Part shown: piece by piece, positions 1 to 6,147 of the stretch
Numbering within the stretch: the stretch's first letter is position 1
Layout: each line of letters opens with the position of its first letter
From: Ponticaulis sp.
GTDB taxonomy: Bacteria > Pseudomonadota > Alphaproteobacteria > Caulobacterales > Hyphomonadaceae
Assembly (NCBI GenBank): GCA_002699325.1
Contig: PABS01000089.1
Coordinates: 1 to 7,263, forward strand
DNA: 7,263 bases
Reading direction: 5' to 3'
Notes under the pieces: generated by a model
Database searches by the model: none
What the model was told of the DNA's origin: nothing
The model's input: only the letters and a program-made list of their open reading frames with translations
Made by a program: the position numbers and the translations under genes

Positions 1-40
1 GCCCCGCCATAATTGTACATGCCAATAAAGCGCGAAACAT
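1..40 (-). CDS. N-terminus of an unidentified protein (partial, runs off the left edge)
   Basis: Reading the minus strand from an ATG at 40-38 gives 13 open codons, MFRALLACTIMAG, before the window ends. A purine-rich GGGAGAGAG lies a few bases upstream of the ATG (44-52) and could be the ribosome binding site, though the spacing is short. The one basic residue followed by small and hydrophobic residues resembles the start of a signal peptide or a membrane segment. The cysteine at position 8 is too close to the N-terminus for a typical lipobox. The start lies 53 bases downstream of the alkB stop on the same strand with no terminator between, so it may be co-transcribed with alkB. The product cannot be identified from 13 residues, and the call could be wrong. 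Confidence 0.4.
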   Translation of the reverse strand, partial: MFRALLACTIMAG

Positions 41-93
41 CAGCTCTCTCCCGGTTTTGTTTCTCAAGAAGCTAGCGTGAATGTCAGAAAATC

Positions 94-699
94 CTAGAGT
101 GCCTTGCGCAGCGTGATGTTGATCCGGCCACCCTGTTTCAACAACGACGACGTGCCGGGATAGAGCCGGTCTATTCCGTGATAAGCGAGCCGGTCTGCGC
201 CTTTCAAAACCATCACATCCCCTGATGACAGACGGAATGACTGTGTTTTGCCGCCGCGTTTTGTCTGGCCGAGCCGGAACAGCGCGGTATCACCCAGAGA
301 GATGGACAGCACGGGCACGGAAAAATCCTGTTCATCACGATCCTGATGCAGGCCCATTTTTGCGTCGTGAGCATAATAGTTCACAAGACAGGCGTCGGGG
401 TCTGGCTGATTTGGGAGAAGAACGCGCCACACATTCATTATGCATTCGGGAATGTCAGGCCATGGTTCAGCGGAAACGGGGTGCGTGGGTTCATAGCGAT
501 ACCCCTTTGAATCGCTCATCCACCCAACGCGTCCGAAATTGGTCATGCGGACCGACATGGATTTGCCAGTGCGCGGCATGGTGGGCGTATAAAGTGGCGC
601 CTTTTCAGTGCGCGAGCGGATCGCTTCGAGGATTTCGGTCTGCTCTTCTGTCGAGAGATAGCCCGTGTAAAGTTCAGTTCCGTCTGGACGAATTTGCAT
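94..699 (-). CDS. alkB: AlkB family alpha-ketoglutarate-dependent dioxygenase
   Basis: This 201-residue protein matches the AlkB DNA/RNA repair demethylases, which use Fe(II), O2 and 2-oxoglutarate to oxidise methyl groups off 1-methyladenine and 3-methylcytosine in the cytoplasm. The visible signature is complete. The metal triad is H118-x-D120 (GLHQDRDE) and H174 (AYHGI). The 2-oxoglutarate-binding arginines are R192 and R198 (GRINITLRKA), and an NYYAHDAKMG strand precedes the triad. The nucleotide-recognition part, MSVRMTNFGRVGW, resembles the corresponding E. coli AlkB segment. Length is close to E. coli AlkB (216). The frame stays open upstream to 852, but I chose the ATG at 699-697 because AGGCAGGA lies just before it, and the longer form would overlap the heat-shock promoter of dnaK on the other strand. 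The gene is divergent from dnaK. No ada-like neighbour or adaptive-response operator is visible. Confidence 0.93.
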   Translation of the reverse strand: MQIRPDGTELYTGYLSTEEQTEILEAIRSRTEKAPLYTPTMPRTGKSMSVRMTNFGRVGWMSDSKGYRYEPTHPVSAEPWPDIPECIMNVWRVLLPNQPDPDACLVNYYAHDAKMGLHQDRDEQDFSVPVLSISLGDTALFRLGQTKRGGKTQSFRLSSGDVMVLKGADRLAYHGIDRLYPGTSSLLKQGGRINITLRKAL

Positions 700-800
700 G
701 AAAATCCTGCCTTGCTGGGGCTGATGGGCATGAAGATGATGCGCTAATTGCCGATAAACAAACAAAATCACAGATTCAGGAGGGCAATGTGCACTGATCT

Positions 801-828
801 CTTGAGCCTCACGATTCCTTACCCATAT
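801..828 (+). promoter_or_regulatory. Sigma-32 (RpoH) heat-shock promoter of dnaK
   Basis: A -35 element CTTGAGC (801-807) and a -10 element CCCATAT (822-828) are separated by 14 bases; counted from CTTG the gap is 17. This fits the E. coli sigma-32 pattern (CTTGAAA, then CCCATNT) and the alphaproteobacterial form (CTTG, 17-18 bases, CYTATNT with one mismatch). Transcription would start near 835, giving a leader of about 105 bases. There is no CIRCE inverted repeat (TTAGCACTC/GAGTGCTAA), so HrcA control of dnaK is not indicated. No good overlapping vegetative promoter was found. Confidence 0.82.
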
Positions 829-843
829 CTGCCTCCGAACCTT

Positions 844-857
844 GAGATGCAAATCTC
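844..857 (+). other. Small hairpin with GNRA tetraloop in the dnaK leader
   Basis: GAGAT-GCAA-ATCTC forms a perfect 5-bp stem closed by a GCAA (GNRA-class) tetraloop. It begins about nine bases after the predicted dnaK transcription start, so it would sit near the 5' end of the leader RNA. Such a hairpin could protect the 5' end or simply be chance. It is far from the ribosome binding site and does not look like a translational switch. Confidence 0.4.
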
Positions 858-940
858 GCTAATCCAAAGAGTCATCGGGCTGAGGTGCCGCTGGTCGGGC
901 CTGATAATCGGTCGGGTGGCGGCTAAAAAGAGGAAGTAAA

Positions 941-2860
941 ATGGGTAAGATTATCGGTATCGACCTTGGTACAACAAACTCCTGTGTCGCTGTTATGGAC
1001 GGCAAGGATGCCAAGGTTATCGAAAACGCTGAAGGCGCACGCACAACACCATCTGTTGTCGCGTTCTCTGAAAGTGGTGAACGGCTGATCGGCATGCCAG
1101 CGCGGCGCCAGGCTGTCACCAACCCGGAACAGACATTTTTCGCAATCAAACGTCTGATTGGTCGCACAGCGGGTGATCCGACTGTTGAAAAAGACAAAAA
1201 GCTCGTGCCTTACGAGATCGTCAAAGGCGACAATGGCGATGCGTGGGTGAAAGGCCGTGACAAGAACTATTCCCCGCAGGAAATCTCGTCTTTCATTCTG
1301 ACAAAAATGAAAGAGACCGCTGAGAACTATCTCGGCGAGAAAGTCACCCAGGCGGTGATCACGGTTCCGGCCTACTTTAACGACGCTCAGCGTCAGGCCA
1401 CCAAAGACGCCGGCAAGATTGCTGGCCTTGAAGTCCTGCGCATTATCAACGAGCCGACAGCAGCGGCGCTCGCTTACGGTCTGGAAAAGGCCGAAGGTAA
1501 AACCATCGCGGTTTATGACCTTGGCGGCGGTACATTCGACGTCTCGATCCTCGAAATCGGCGACGGTGTCTTTGAAGTTCTGTCTACGAACGGCGACACC
1601 TTCCTCGGCGGTGAAGACTTCGACATGCGTATCGTCGATTACCTCGCTGACGAGTTTAAGAAAGATCAGGGCATCGACCTGAAAGCCGACAAGCTCGCGC
1701 TTCAGCGCCTCAAAGAGGAAGCTGAGAAAGCGAAGAAAGAACTGTCGTCTGCGTCTCAGTACGAAGTGAACCTGCCGTTCATCACGGCTGATGCGTCTGG
1801 TCCGAAGCACCTGAACATCAAGCTGTCGCGCGCCAAGTTCGAGACGCTGGTCGAAGACCTCGTCAAGCGTACGATCGAGCCATGTAAAAAAGCTCTGGCT
1901 GACGCCGGCAAGTCTTCCAGCGAGATCGACGACGTTGTTCTCGTCGGTGGTATGACGCGTATGCCAGCTGTACAGGAAGCGGTGAAGAAATTCTTCGGCC
2001 GTGAGCCACATAAGGGCGTGAACCCGGACGAAGTGGTTGCACTGGGTGCTGCCATTCAGGCCGGTGTCCTTCAGGGCGACGTGAAAGACGTTGTTCTGCT
2101 CGACGTGACCCCGCTCTCGCTCGGTATTGAAACGCTTGGTGGTGTGTTCACACGTCTCATCGACCGCAACACGACCATCCCGACCAAGAAGTCTCAGGTC
2201 TTCTCGACAGCTGACGACAATCAGCCTGCCGTGACGATCCGCGTCTTCCAGGGTGAGCGTGAAATGGCGGCTGACAACAAGATGCTTGGCCAGTTCAATC
2301 TGGAGGGTATTCCGCCAGCACCACGCGGCATGCCGCAGATTGAAGTCACCTTCGACATTGACGCGAACGGTATCGTGAACGTCTCTGCGAAGGATAAGGC
2401 GACGAACAAAGAGCAGAAGATCACCATTCAGGCGAATGGCGGCCTCTCTGAGGACGAGATCAACCAGATGATGAAGGACGCCGAAGCCAACGCTGAAGCT
2501 GACAAGACTCGTCGTGAACTCGTCGAAGCCAAGAACAATGCTGAAGCCATGGTCCATTCGACCGAGAAACAGCTTGAAGAGCATGGTGATAAGGTCGACG
2601 CCTCTGTGAAGAGCGACATTGAGAACGCACTCGGCGAGCTGAAAACAGCGGCTGAAGGCGACAATCTCGATGAGATCCAGGCAAAAACACAGGCGCTCAT
2701 GCAGGCCAGCATGAAGCTTGGCGAAGCGATCTACGCTTCGGCTCAGGCTGAGGGTGAGGCTGCAGCCGCGTCTGACGCTCAGAAAGACGCATCATCGGAT
2801 GATGACGATGTCATCGATGCAGACTTCGAAGACGTCGGCGACGACAAACGTTCAGCGTAA
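941..2860 (+). CDS. dnaK: Molecular chaperone DnaK (Hsp70)
   Basis: This is a full-length cytoplasmic Hsp70 of 639 residues (E. coli 638). It binds exposed hydrophobic segments of unfolded proteins in an ATP-controlled cycle with DnaJ and GrpE. The ATPase domain holds phosphate loop 1, GIDLGTTNS, near residues 6-14, with T11. K70 lies in FAIKRL, E171 in [12 protein letters not shown], phosphate loop 2 is DLGGGTFD (193-200), and LVGGMTRMP begins at 334. The interdomain linker VVLLDV is at 384-389, followed by the beta-sandwich substrate domain and helical lid. The acidic tail [13 protein letters not shown] carries the conserved C-terminal type of motif. AGAGGAAG just upstream is a good ribosome binding site. 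Expression is predicted from the sigma-32 promoter about 110 bases upstream. A long minus-strand frame over the gene is a shadow. No truncation or missing key residue was seen. Confidence 0.99.
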   Translation: MGKIIGIDLGTTNSCVAVMDGKDAKVIENAEGARTTPSVVAFSESGERLIGMPARRQAVTNPEQTFFAIKRLIGRTAGDPTVEKDKKLVPYEIVKGDNGDAWVKGRDKNYSPQEISSFILTKMKETAENYLGEKVTQAVITVPAYFNDAQRQATKDAGKIAGLEVLRIINEPTAAALAYGLEKAEGKTIAVYDLGGGTFDVSILEIGDGVFEVLSTNGDTFLGGEDFDMRIVDYLADEFKKDQGIDLKADKLALQRLKEEAEKAKKELSSASQYEVNLPFITADASGPKHLNIKLSRAKFETLVEDLVKRTIEPCKKALADAGKSSSEIDDVVLVGGMTRMPAVQEAVKKFFGREPHKGVNPDEVVALGAAIQAGVLQGDVKDVVLLDVTPLSLGIETLGGVFTRLIDRNTTIPTKKSQVFSTADDNQPAVTIRVFQGEREMAADNKMLGQFNLEGIPPAPRGMPQIEVTFDIDANGIVNVSAKDKATNKEQKITIQANGGLSEDEINQMMKDAEANAEADKTRRELVEAKNNAEAMVHSTEKQLEEHGDKVDASVKSDIENALGELKTAAEGDNLDEIQAKTQALMQASMKLGEAIYASAQAEGEAAAASDAQKDASSDDDDVIDADFEDVGDDKRSA

Positions 2861-2883
2861 CACCTGAACAAGGGAGGCACGAT

Positions 2884-3237
2884 ATGGCAAACCCGCTTTG
2901 GACCCGGTTCCTGATTGCAGGATTTGCTCTTGGCGTGCCTCTCTCTCCAGCAGCTATGGCCGCGCCCGGCCTTGATGTCGGGCAGGCCGCGCTGTGTTCT
3001 GCTGCCATGAAGATCAAGCGGGATGAACTTCCGCCCGGCGTTCGGGACGCCCTTATCTTCTCCAAGGCAGCCGATTATTTCACGCGGGTCGGGTCAGACG
3101 TCGGCGCTTCCATCTTCAGGGAAGCGGAAACCGATCATCGAGAGGCGCTCCTCGACGCGCAGGCCAATGGCAATCCAAAATTCACCAAGGCTGTGGATGG
3201 TTGCCGGACCTATTACGAGACCAGCAGTGGCGAATAG
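2884..3237 (+). CDS. Small predicted exported protein of unknown function
   Basis: I do not recognise this 117-residue protein. Residues 1-26 look like a Sec signal peptide: R8, a hydrophobic core FLIAGFALGVPL, and an AMA/AP cleavage site after A26. The mature part of about 91 residues is mostly predicted helical and polar, and has exactly two cysteines, C38 and C107, which could form one disulfide in the periplasm. A ribosome binding site, AGGGAGG (2871-2877), sits six bases before the ATG, making this the best-supported start. The gene begins 23 bases after dnaK and ends 36 bases before dnaJ on the same strand, with no terminator on either side. It is therefore probably transcribed with both chaperone genes and heat-inducible. 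Its predicted exported location argues against a direct role in the cytoplasmic DnaK cycle. Confidence 0.8.
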   Translation: MANPLWTRFLIAGFALGVPLSPAAMAAPGLDVGQAALCSAAMKIKRDELPPGVRDALIFSKAADYFTRVGSDVGASIFREAETDHREALLDAQANGNPKFTKAVDGCRTYYETSSGE

Positions 3238-3273
3238 CCCGCCCTGCGGCCTTTCAGAAAACGGAACGAACTG

Positions 3274-4416
3274 ATGTCCGACCGTAGTTACTACGATGTT
3301 TTGGGTGTGTCGAAAGACGCCGACGCTGCGCAGCTGAAAAGCGCGTATCGTAAGGCGGCTCGCACCTATCACCCTGACGCAAACCCCGGCGATCCAACCG
3401 CCGAATCCAAATTCAAGGAAGTCGGCGAAGCCTATTCTGTGCTGTCCGACCCCGAAAAACGTGCGGCTTATGATCGTTACGGCAAAGCGGCCTTTGAGGG
3501 CGGCGGCGGTGGTGGCGGTAGCCCATTCGGCGCAGGCGTCGATCCAGCCGACATCTTTGGTGATATTTTCTCTGAATTCTTTGGTGGCCGAGGTGGCGCT
3601 GGTCAGGGTCACGCGCGCGGGTCCGACCTGCGCTATGACCTGCACATCAACCTTGAAGAAGCCTATGCCGGCAAAACAATGGATATCAAGCTCCCCGGAA
3701 AGGAAGCTTGTGACCGATGCGACGGCAATGGCGCGGAGCCAGGCACATCGCCGGATACCTGCCCCACCTGTCAGGGCCGCGGGCGTGTCCGCGTCCAGCA
3801 AGGCTTTTTCACCATGGAGCGGGGCTGTCCGAAGTGTTCTGGCCGAGGCCAGATCATCAAGGATCCATGCCGCAAATGTGCCGGTCAGGGCGTCGTTCAG
3901 ACAGAGCGCACGCTCAATGTGACAATCCCGGCGGGTATCGAAGATGGTCAGCAAATTCGACTGGCCGGTCAGGGTGATCCGGGCCGTGCGGGCGCTGTGC
4001 CGGGCGACCTCTACATCTTCATTACGGTCAAGGATCATGAGATCTTCGAACGTGACGGGCCAAACCTTTACTGCCGCACACCTGTTCCGATGGTGAAGGC
4101 CGCCATGGGTGGCGAGATTGAAATTCCGACTTTGGAAGGTGGTCGCTCAAAGATCACTATTCCCGAAGGTGCCCAGACCGGACGACGCATGCGGCTGCGC
4201 GGCAAAGGCATGCCAAGTCTTCGTGGTGGCCAGCGTGGCGACCTTTTCGTGGAGCTGTTCGTCGAAACGCCGCGCAATCTGTCTGCACGCCAGAAAGAGC
4301 TGCTTCAGGAGTTCTGCGATAACTCGTCTGAAGACTGTAACCCGGATCATCACAGCTTCCTCGGCAAGGTGAAGAAATTCTGGGAAGATCTCACTGACGT
4401 TGAAGACGCTCGCTAG
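3274..4416 (+). CDS. dnaJ: Molecular chaperone DnaJ (Hsp40, class I)
   Basis: This is a full-length 380-residue DnaJ, the co-chaperone that delivers unfolded clients to DnaK and stimulates its ATPase. The J domain (about 5-70) has HPD at 33-35. A glycine/phenylalanine-rich segment follows (about 74-113). The cysteine-rich domain has four CxxC zinc motifs, at C146/C149, C163/C166, C185/C188 and C199/C202, each followed by the usual glycine-rich turn. The two C-terminal beta domains (about 205-340) hold the client-binding surface, and a short helical tail ends the protein. The type I architecture is complete. The start is preceded by GGAACG, a moderate ribosome binding site. It lies downstream of dnaK and the small exported protein and shares their likely heat-shock transcript; no separate promoter is evident in the 36-base gap. 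Confidence 0.99.
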   Translation: MSDRSYYDVLGVSKDADAAQLKSAYRKAARTYHPDANPGDPTAESKFKEVGEAYSVLSDPEKRAAYDRYGKAAFEGGGGGGGSPFGAGVDPADIFGDIFSEFFGGRGGAGQGHARGSDLRYDLHINLEEAYAGKTMDIKLPGKEACDRCDGNGAEPGTSPDTCPTCQGRGRVRVQQGFFTMERGCPKCSGRGQIIKDPCRKCAGQGVVQTERTLNVTIPAGIEDGQQIRLAGQGDPGRAGAVPGDLYIFITVKDHEIFERDGPNLYCRTPVPMVKAAMGGEIEIPTLEGGRSKITIPEGAQTGRRMRLRGKGMPSLRGGQRGDLFVELFVETPRNLSARQKELLQEFCDNSSEDCNPDHHSFLGKVKKFWEDLTDVEDAR

Positions 4417-4434
4417 GCAAGCCGTCCGCGCATC

Positions 4435-4449
4435 GTCTTAACTTAAGAC
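4435..4449. repeat. Perfect 15-bp palindrome after dnaJ
   Basis: GTCTTAA-C-TTAAGAC is a perfect 7+7 inverted repeat around one central base, 18 bases after the dnaJ stop and about 70 bases before the MBL lipoprotein start. The single central base is too short a loop for an RNA hairpin. If functional, it is better explained as a site for a dimeric DNA-binding protein acting on the downstream gene. No matching second copy was seen in this window. Confidence 0.45.
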
Positions 4450-4470
4450 AAGTATGCTTTGTGAGTTCTG

Positions 4471-4493
4471 CCCCGTCTGCTAAACAGGCGGGG
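4471..4493 (+). terminator. Hairpin terminator of the dnaK-dnaJ transcript
   Basis: CCCCGTCTG and CAGGCGGGG pair as a 9-bp GC-rich stem (one G-T wobble) around a 5-base loop, CTAAA. It lies 54 bases after the dnaJ stop. The sequence after it (TCATTCAC) has only a poor T-tract, so it may be a weak or Rho-assisted terminator or an mRNA 3' end protector. It also marks the boundary before the next gene. Confidence 0.65.
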
Positions 4494-4520
4494 TCATTCA
4501 CAACGCTCAGGTGCGCTCAT

Positions 4521-5477
4521 ATGAAAACGTTCAGCCTTCTTTCCGCCAGCCTGCTCACGCTCGCGCTTGCCGCCTGTTCGGAGGAGCCCGCACCAATGCC
4601 TGAGGCAGAGGCTCCCCCAGCTGAAGCGACTGCAGAGCCAACACCGACACCAGAACCAACTGAGACGACCAAAGCAGCTTCTGAGGACGTCATCACATTC
4701 CAGATTGGTGACATGGAAGGCCATGCACTGATTGATGGCGGCTTTACCATGCCGGTCGCTGACTCGCCTTTTGCTGCGGCTCAACCCGTCGAAGAGATCA
4801 GCGCAGCACTCGAAGAGGCCGATCTTCCGGGCGACACGATGAGCCTGTCGCTTCACCCAATGCTTATGAAAACGCCGGATGGAACACTTCTGTTCGATAC
4901 AGGTACGGGCGGTCCGCCAGCAGGCTCACTCATGACATCGCTTGAGGCTGCTGACGTTGCCCCCGAAGATGTCACACACATCTTTATCTCTCACTCCCAC
5001 TTCGACCATGTTGGTGGGCTCGCGAAAGACGGTGCGCTGGTTTTCCCAAATGCGACCATTCATATGTCAGCACCTGAATGGGAATTCATGCAGGCCAACG
5101 AACAGCAGGCCGCGATTGTCAGCGCGATTTCTGACAGGGTCGAGACCTTCGAGCCGGGGGCCGAGCTTATCCCGGGGCTGCTCACGGCAGTTGAAACGCA
5201 GGGTCACACGCCTGGTCACTCGTCCTACCGCGTCACGTCAGGCGAGGAGTCTCTCCTCTATATCGGCGACACCATGCATCATTTCGTGATTTCCGTAGAA
5301 CATCCGGGCTGGAAAATCGCATTCGATACCGATGAACCGGCAGCACGTGCCAAACGTCAGGCCCTTCTCGCCGAGTTGGCTGAGAGCGGGGAAAGCATTT
5401 ACGCCTATCACTTCCCGTTCCCCGGTGTTGGTCACATCGAAACCGCAGGCGACAGCTTCGTTTATATCGAAGATTAA
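4521..5477 (+). CDS. Metallo-beta-lactamase-fold hydrolase, predicted lipoprotein
   Basis: This 318-residue protein has an MBL-fold zinc hydrolase domain. The first metal motif is H158-S-H160-F-D162-H163. H233 (TPGHSSY), D250 (YIGD) and H297 (YHFPFPG) complete a probable two-metal site. The arrangement resembles the methyl parathion hydrolase and MBL-lactonase branch rather than true beta-lactamases, but the substrate cannot be read from sequence. The N-terminus MKTFSLLSASLLTLALAAC is a lipoprotein signal with lipobox LAAC, lipidated at C19. S20 rather than Asp at +2 favours outer-membrane sorting. A Pro/Ala/Glu/Thr-rich tether (about 20-55) spaces the enzyme from the membrane. The frame extends upstream to a GTG at 4461, but the lipobox and an AGGTG before 4521 fix this start; the longer form would also code through the terminator hairpin. 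Lactonase, esterase and phosphotriesterase activities are all possible. Confidence 0.9.
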   Translation: MKTFSLLSASLLTLALAACSEEPAPMPEAEAPPAEATAEPTPTPEPTETTKAASEDVITFQIGDMEGHALIDGGFTMPVADSPFAAAQPVEEISAALEEADLPGDTMSLSLHPMLMKTPDGTLLFDTGTGGPPAGSLMTSLEAADVAPEDVTHIFISHSHFDHVGGLAKDGALVFPNATIHMSAPEWEFMQANEQQAAIVSAISDRVETFEPGAELIPGLLTAVETQGHTPGHSSYRVTSGEESLLYIGDTMHHFVISVEHPGWKIAFDTDEPAARAKRQALLAELAESGESIYAYHFPFPGVGHIETAGDSFVYIED

Positions 5478-5483
5478 GCGCAT

Positions 5484-5520
5484 CTGACTCTGTCTGAACC
5501 TTCGGTTCGAACAGAGTCAG
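5484..5520 (+). terminator. Long hairpin after the MBL lipoprotein gene
   Basis: CTGACTCTGT (5484-5493) and ACAGAGTCAG (5511-5520) pair perfectly over 10 bp. Inside them GAACC/GGTTC adds five pairs around a TTC loop, with one mismatch and one wobble between the two blocks. It begins six bases after the stop codon. No T-run follows on the plus strand, so it is either a Rho-aided terminator or a 3' mRNA stabiliser. Each outer arm contains a GANTC site. Confidence 0.65.
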
Positions 5521-5546
5521 GACTCGTAGACCCGCTATCCTTAGAT

Positions 5547-5576
5547 CGGGCGATTTCAAACCTTTGGATTCGCCCG
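5547..5576. repeat. 7-bp inverted repeat in the terB-like gene leader region
   Basis: CGGGCGA (5547-5553) and TCGCCCG (5570-5576) are perfect inverted copies separated by 16 bases, about 50 bases upstream of the next start codon. This could be an operator or a leader hairpin with a wide loop. No convincing -35/-10 pair was found around it, so the promoter of the terB-like gene remains unplaced. Confidence 0.3.
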
Positions 5577-5628
5577 GCATTAAGTTTCTGCTCTTAACCC
5601 TTTTGCCAGGGATGCAGGAGCGGGACTT

Positions 5629-6117
5629 ATGAACGAACCCTGGGATGCAGGCCGACATGCGAGCCGGGTTGCGCTTTATCGTGGGCTTATCGCTCTGGCC
5701 TGGGCCGATCATGAGCTTCATGAAGATGAAAGAGCCGCCCTTCACGATATTCTGGACGCACATCTCGGATTAACAGCCGAAAACCGAGCTGTCCTGCACA
5801 CTGAGGTCGAACGTTCTATCCAGCTGGAAGATGTCTGGCCGCAAATCACTGAAGCCCAGGATCGTGCGCGTCTGATCGATATGGCAAACATTATCTTCCA
5901 GCAGGACGGCGAATATTCAGCCGAAGAGCGCGCTGTGATTCATCGTTTCACGGCCCGCCACCTTGCCTCTGTGAACGCAGACAGTATTGCCAGTGAACTC
6001 GCACTCCTGACGGACGCGCAAAAGGCAGCCCGTGACCACGAGCGCGAGGAAATGAAAGCATGGGCAAGTCAGTATTCGATTATCGGTCGTCTCAAAGCCG
6101 CATTCGGAAAGGATTGA
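5629..6117 (+). CDS. TerB-like family protein
   Basis: This 162-residue, cytoplasmic, mostly helical protein has no signal peptide or membrane segment. Two acidic repeats typical of the TerB (tellurite resistance) fold are visible: ADHELHEDER (26-35) and QQDGEYSAEER (91-101), each preceded by a hydrophobic helix. In this fold such acidic clusters can bind divalent metal, and the same domain forms the N-terminus of the membrane co-chaperone DjlA. No J domain is present here and no other ter genes are nearby, so tellurite resistance should not be inferred. A good ribosome binding site, AGGAG (5616-5620), lies eight bases before the ATG. The gene is followed 30 bases later by dapB on the same strand with no terminator, which suggests a shared transcript. 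The exact role is unknown. Confidence 0.8.
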   Translation: MNEPWDAGRHASRVALYRGLIALAWADHELHEDERAALHDILDAHLGLTAENRAVLHTEVERSIQLEDVWPQITEAQDRARLIDMANIIFQQDGEYSAEERAVIHRFTARHLASVNADSIASELALLTDAQKAARDHEREEMKAWASQYSIIGRLKAAFGKD

Positions 6118-6147
6118 CGTTACCGTCCGCTCTGCCTCTATATCCTT

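Noticed and set aside
700..852. N-terminal extension of AlkB to an ATG at 852
   Set aside because: The extra 51 residues have no counterpart in AlkB, would overlap the dnaK heat-shock promoter, and a better ribosome binding site precedes the start at 699.
748..939. A 63-codon plus-strand frame between alkB and dnaK
   Set aside because: It runs through the sigma-32 promoter and the predicted dnaK leader, has no family resemblance, and would begin upstream of the transcription start.
836..940. RNA thermometer in the dnaK leader
   Set aside because: The ribosome binding site sits in an A-rich, apparently unpaired stretch (TAAAAAGAGGAAG). I found no fourU or ROSE-like sequence able to pair with it. 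Folding software could confirm this.
923..2584. A 553-codon open frame on the minus strand opposite dnaK
   Set aside because: Long antisense frames over dnaK are a known coding-bias artefact and have been misannotated as NAD-specific glutamate dehydrogenase. The plus strand is an unmistakable full-length DnaK, and the antisense frame shows no dehydrogenase motifs.
3094..4038. A 314-codon minus-strand frame opposite dnaJ and the exported protein gene
   Set aside because: It spans two well-supported plus-strand genes, has no recognisable domain and is explained by the codon bias of dnaJ.
4461..4520. Upstream GTG start for the MBL protein
   Set aside because: It would translate through the terminator hairpin and bury the lipoprotein signal 20 residues in; the ATG at 4521 gives a textbook lipobox.
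5580..5597. CtrA-type binding site (TTAA...TTAA) upstream of the terB-like gene
   Set aside because: The two TTAA half-sites are 10 bases apart, whereas the CtrA site needs 7.
5629..6117. Tellurite resistance function
   Set aside because: Only the TerB fold is present. The other ter genes are absent from the window, and TerB-like domains occur in many unrelated settings.
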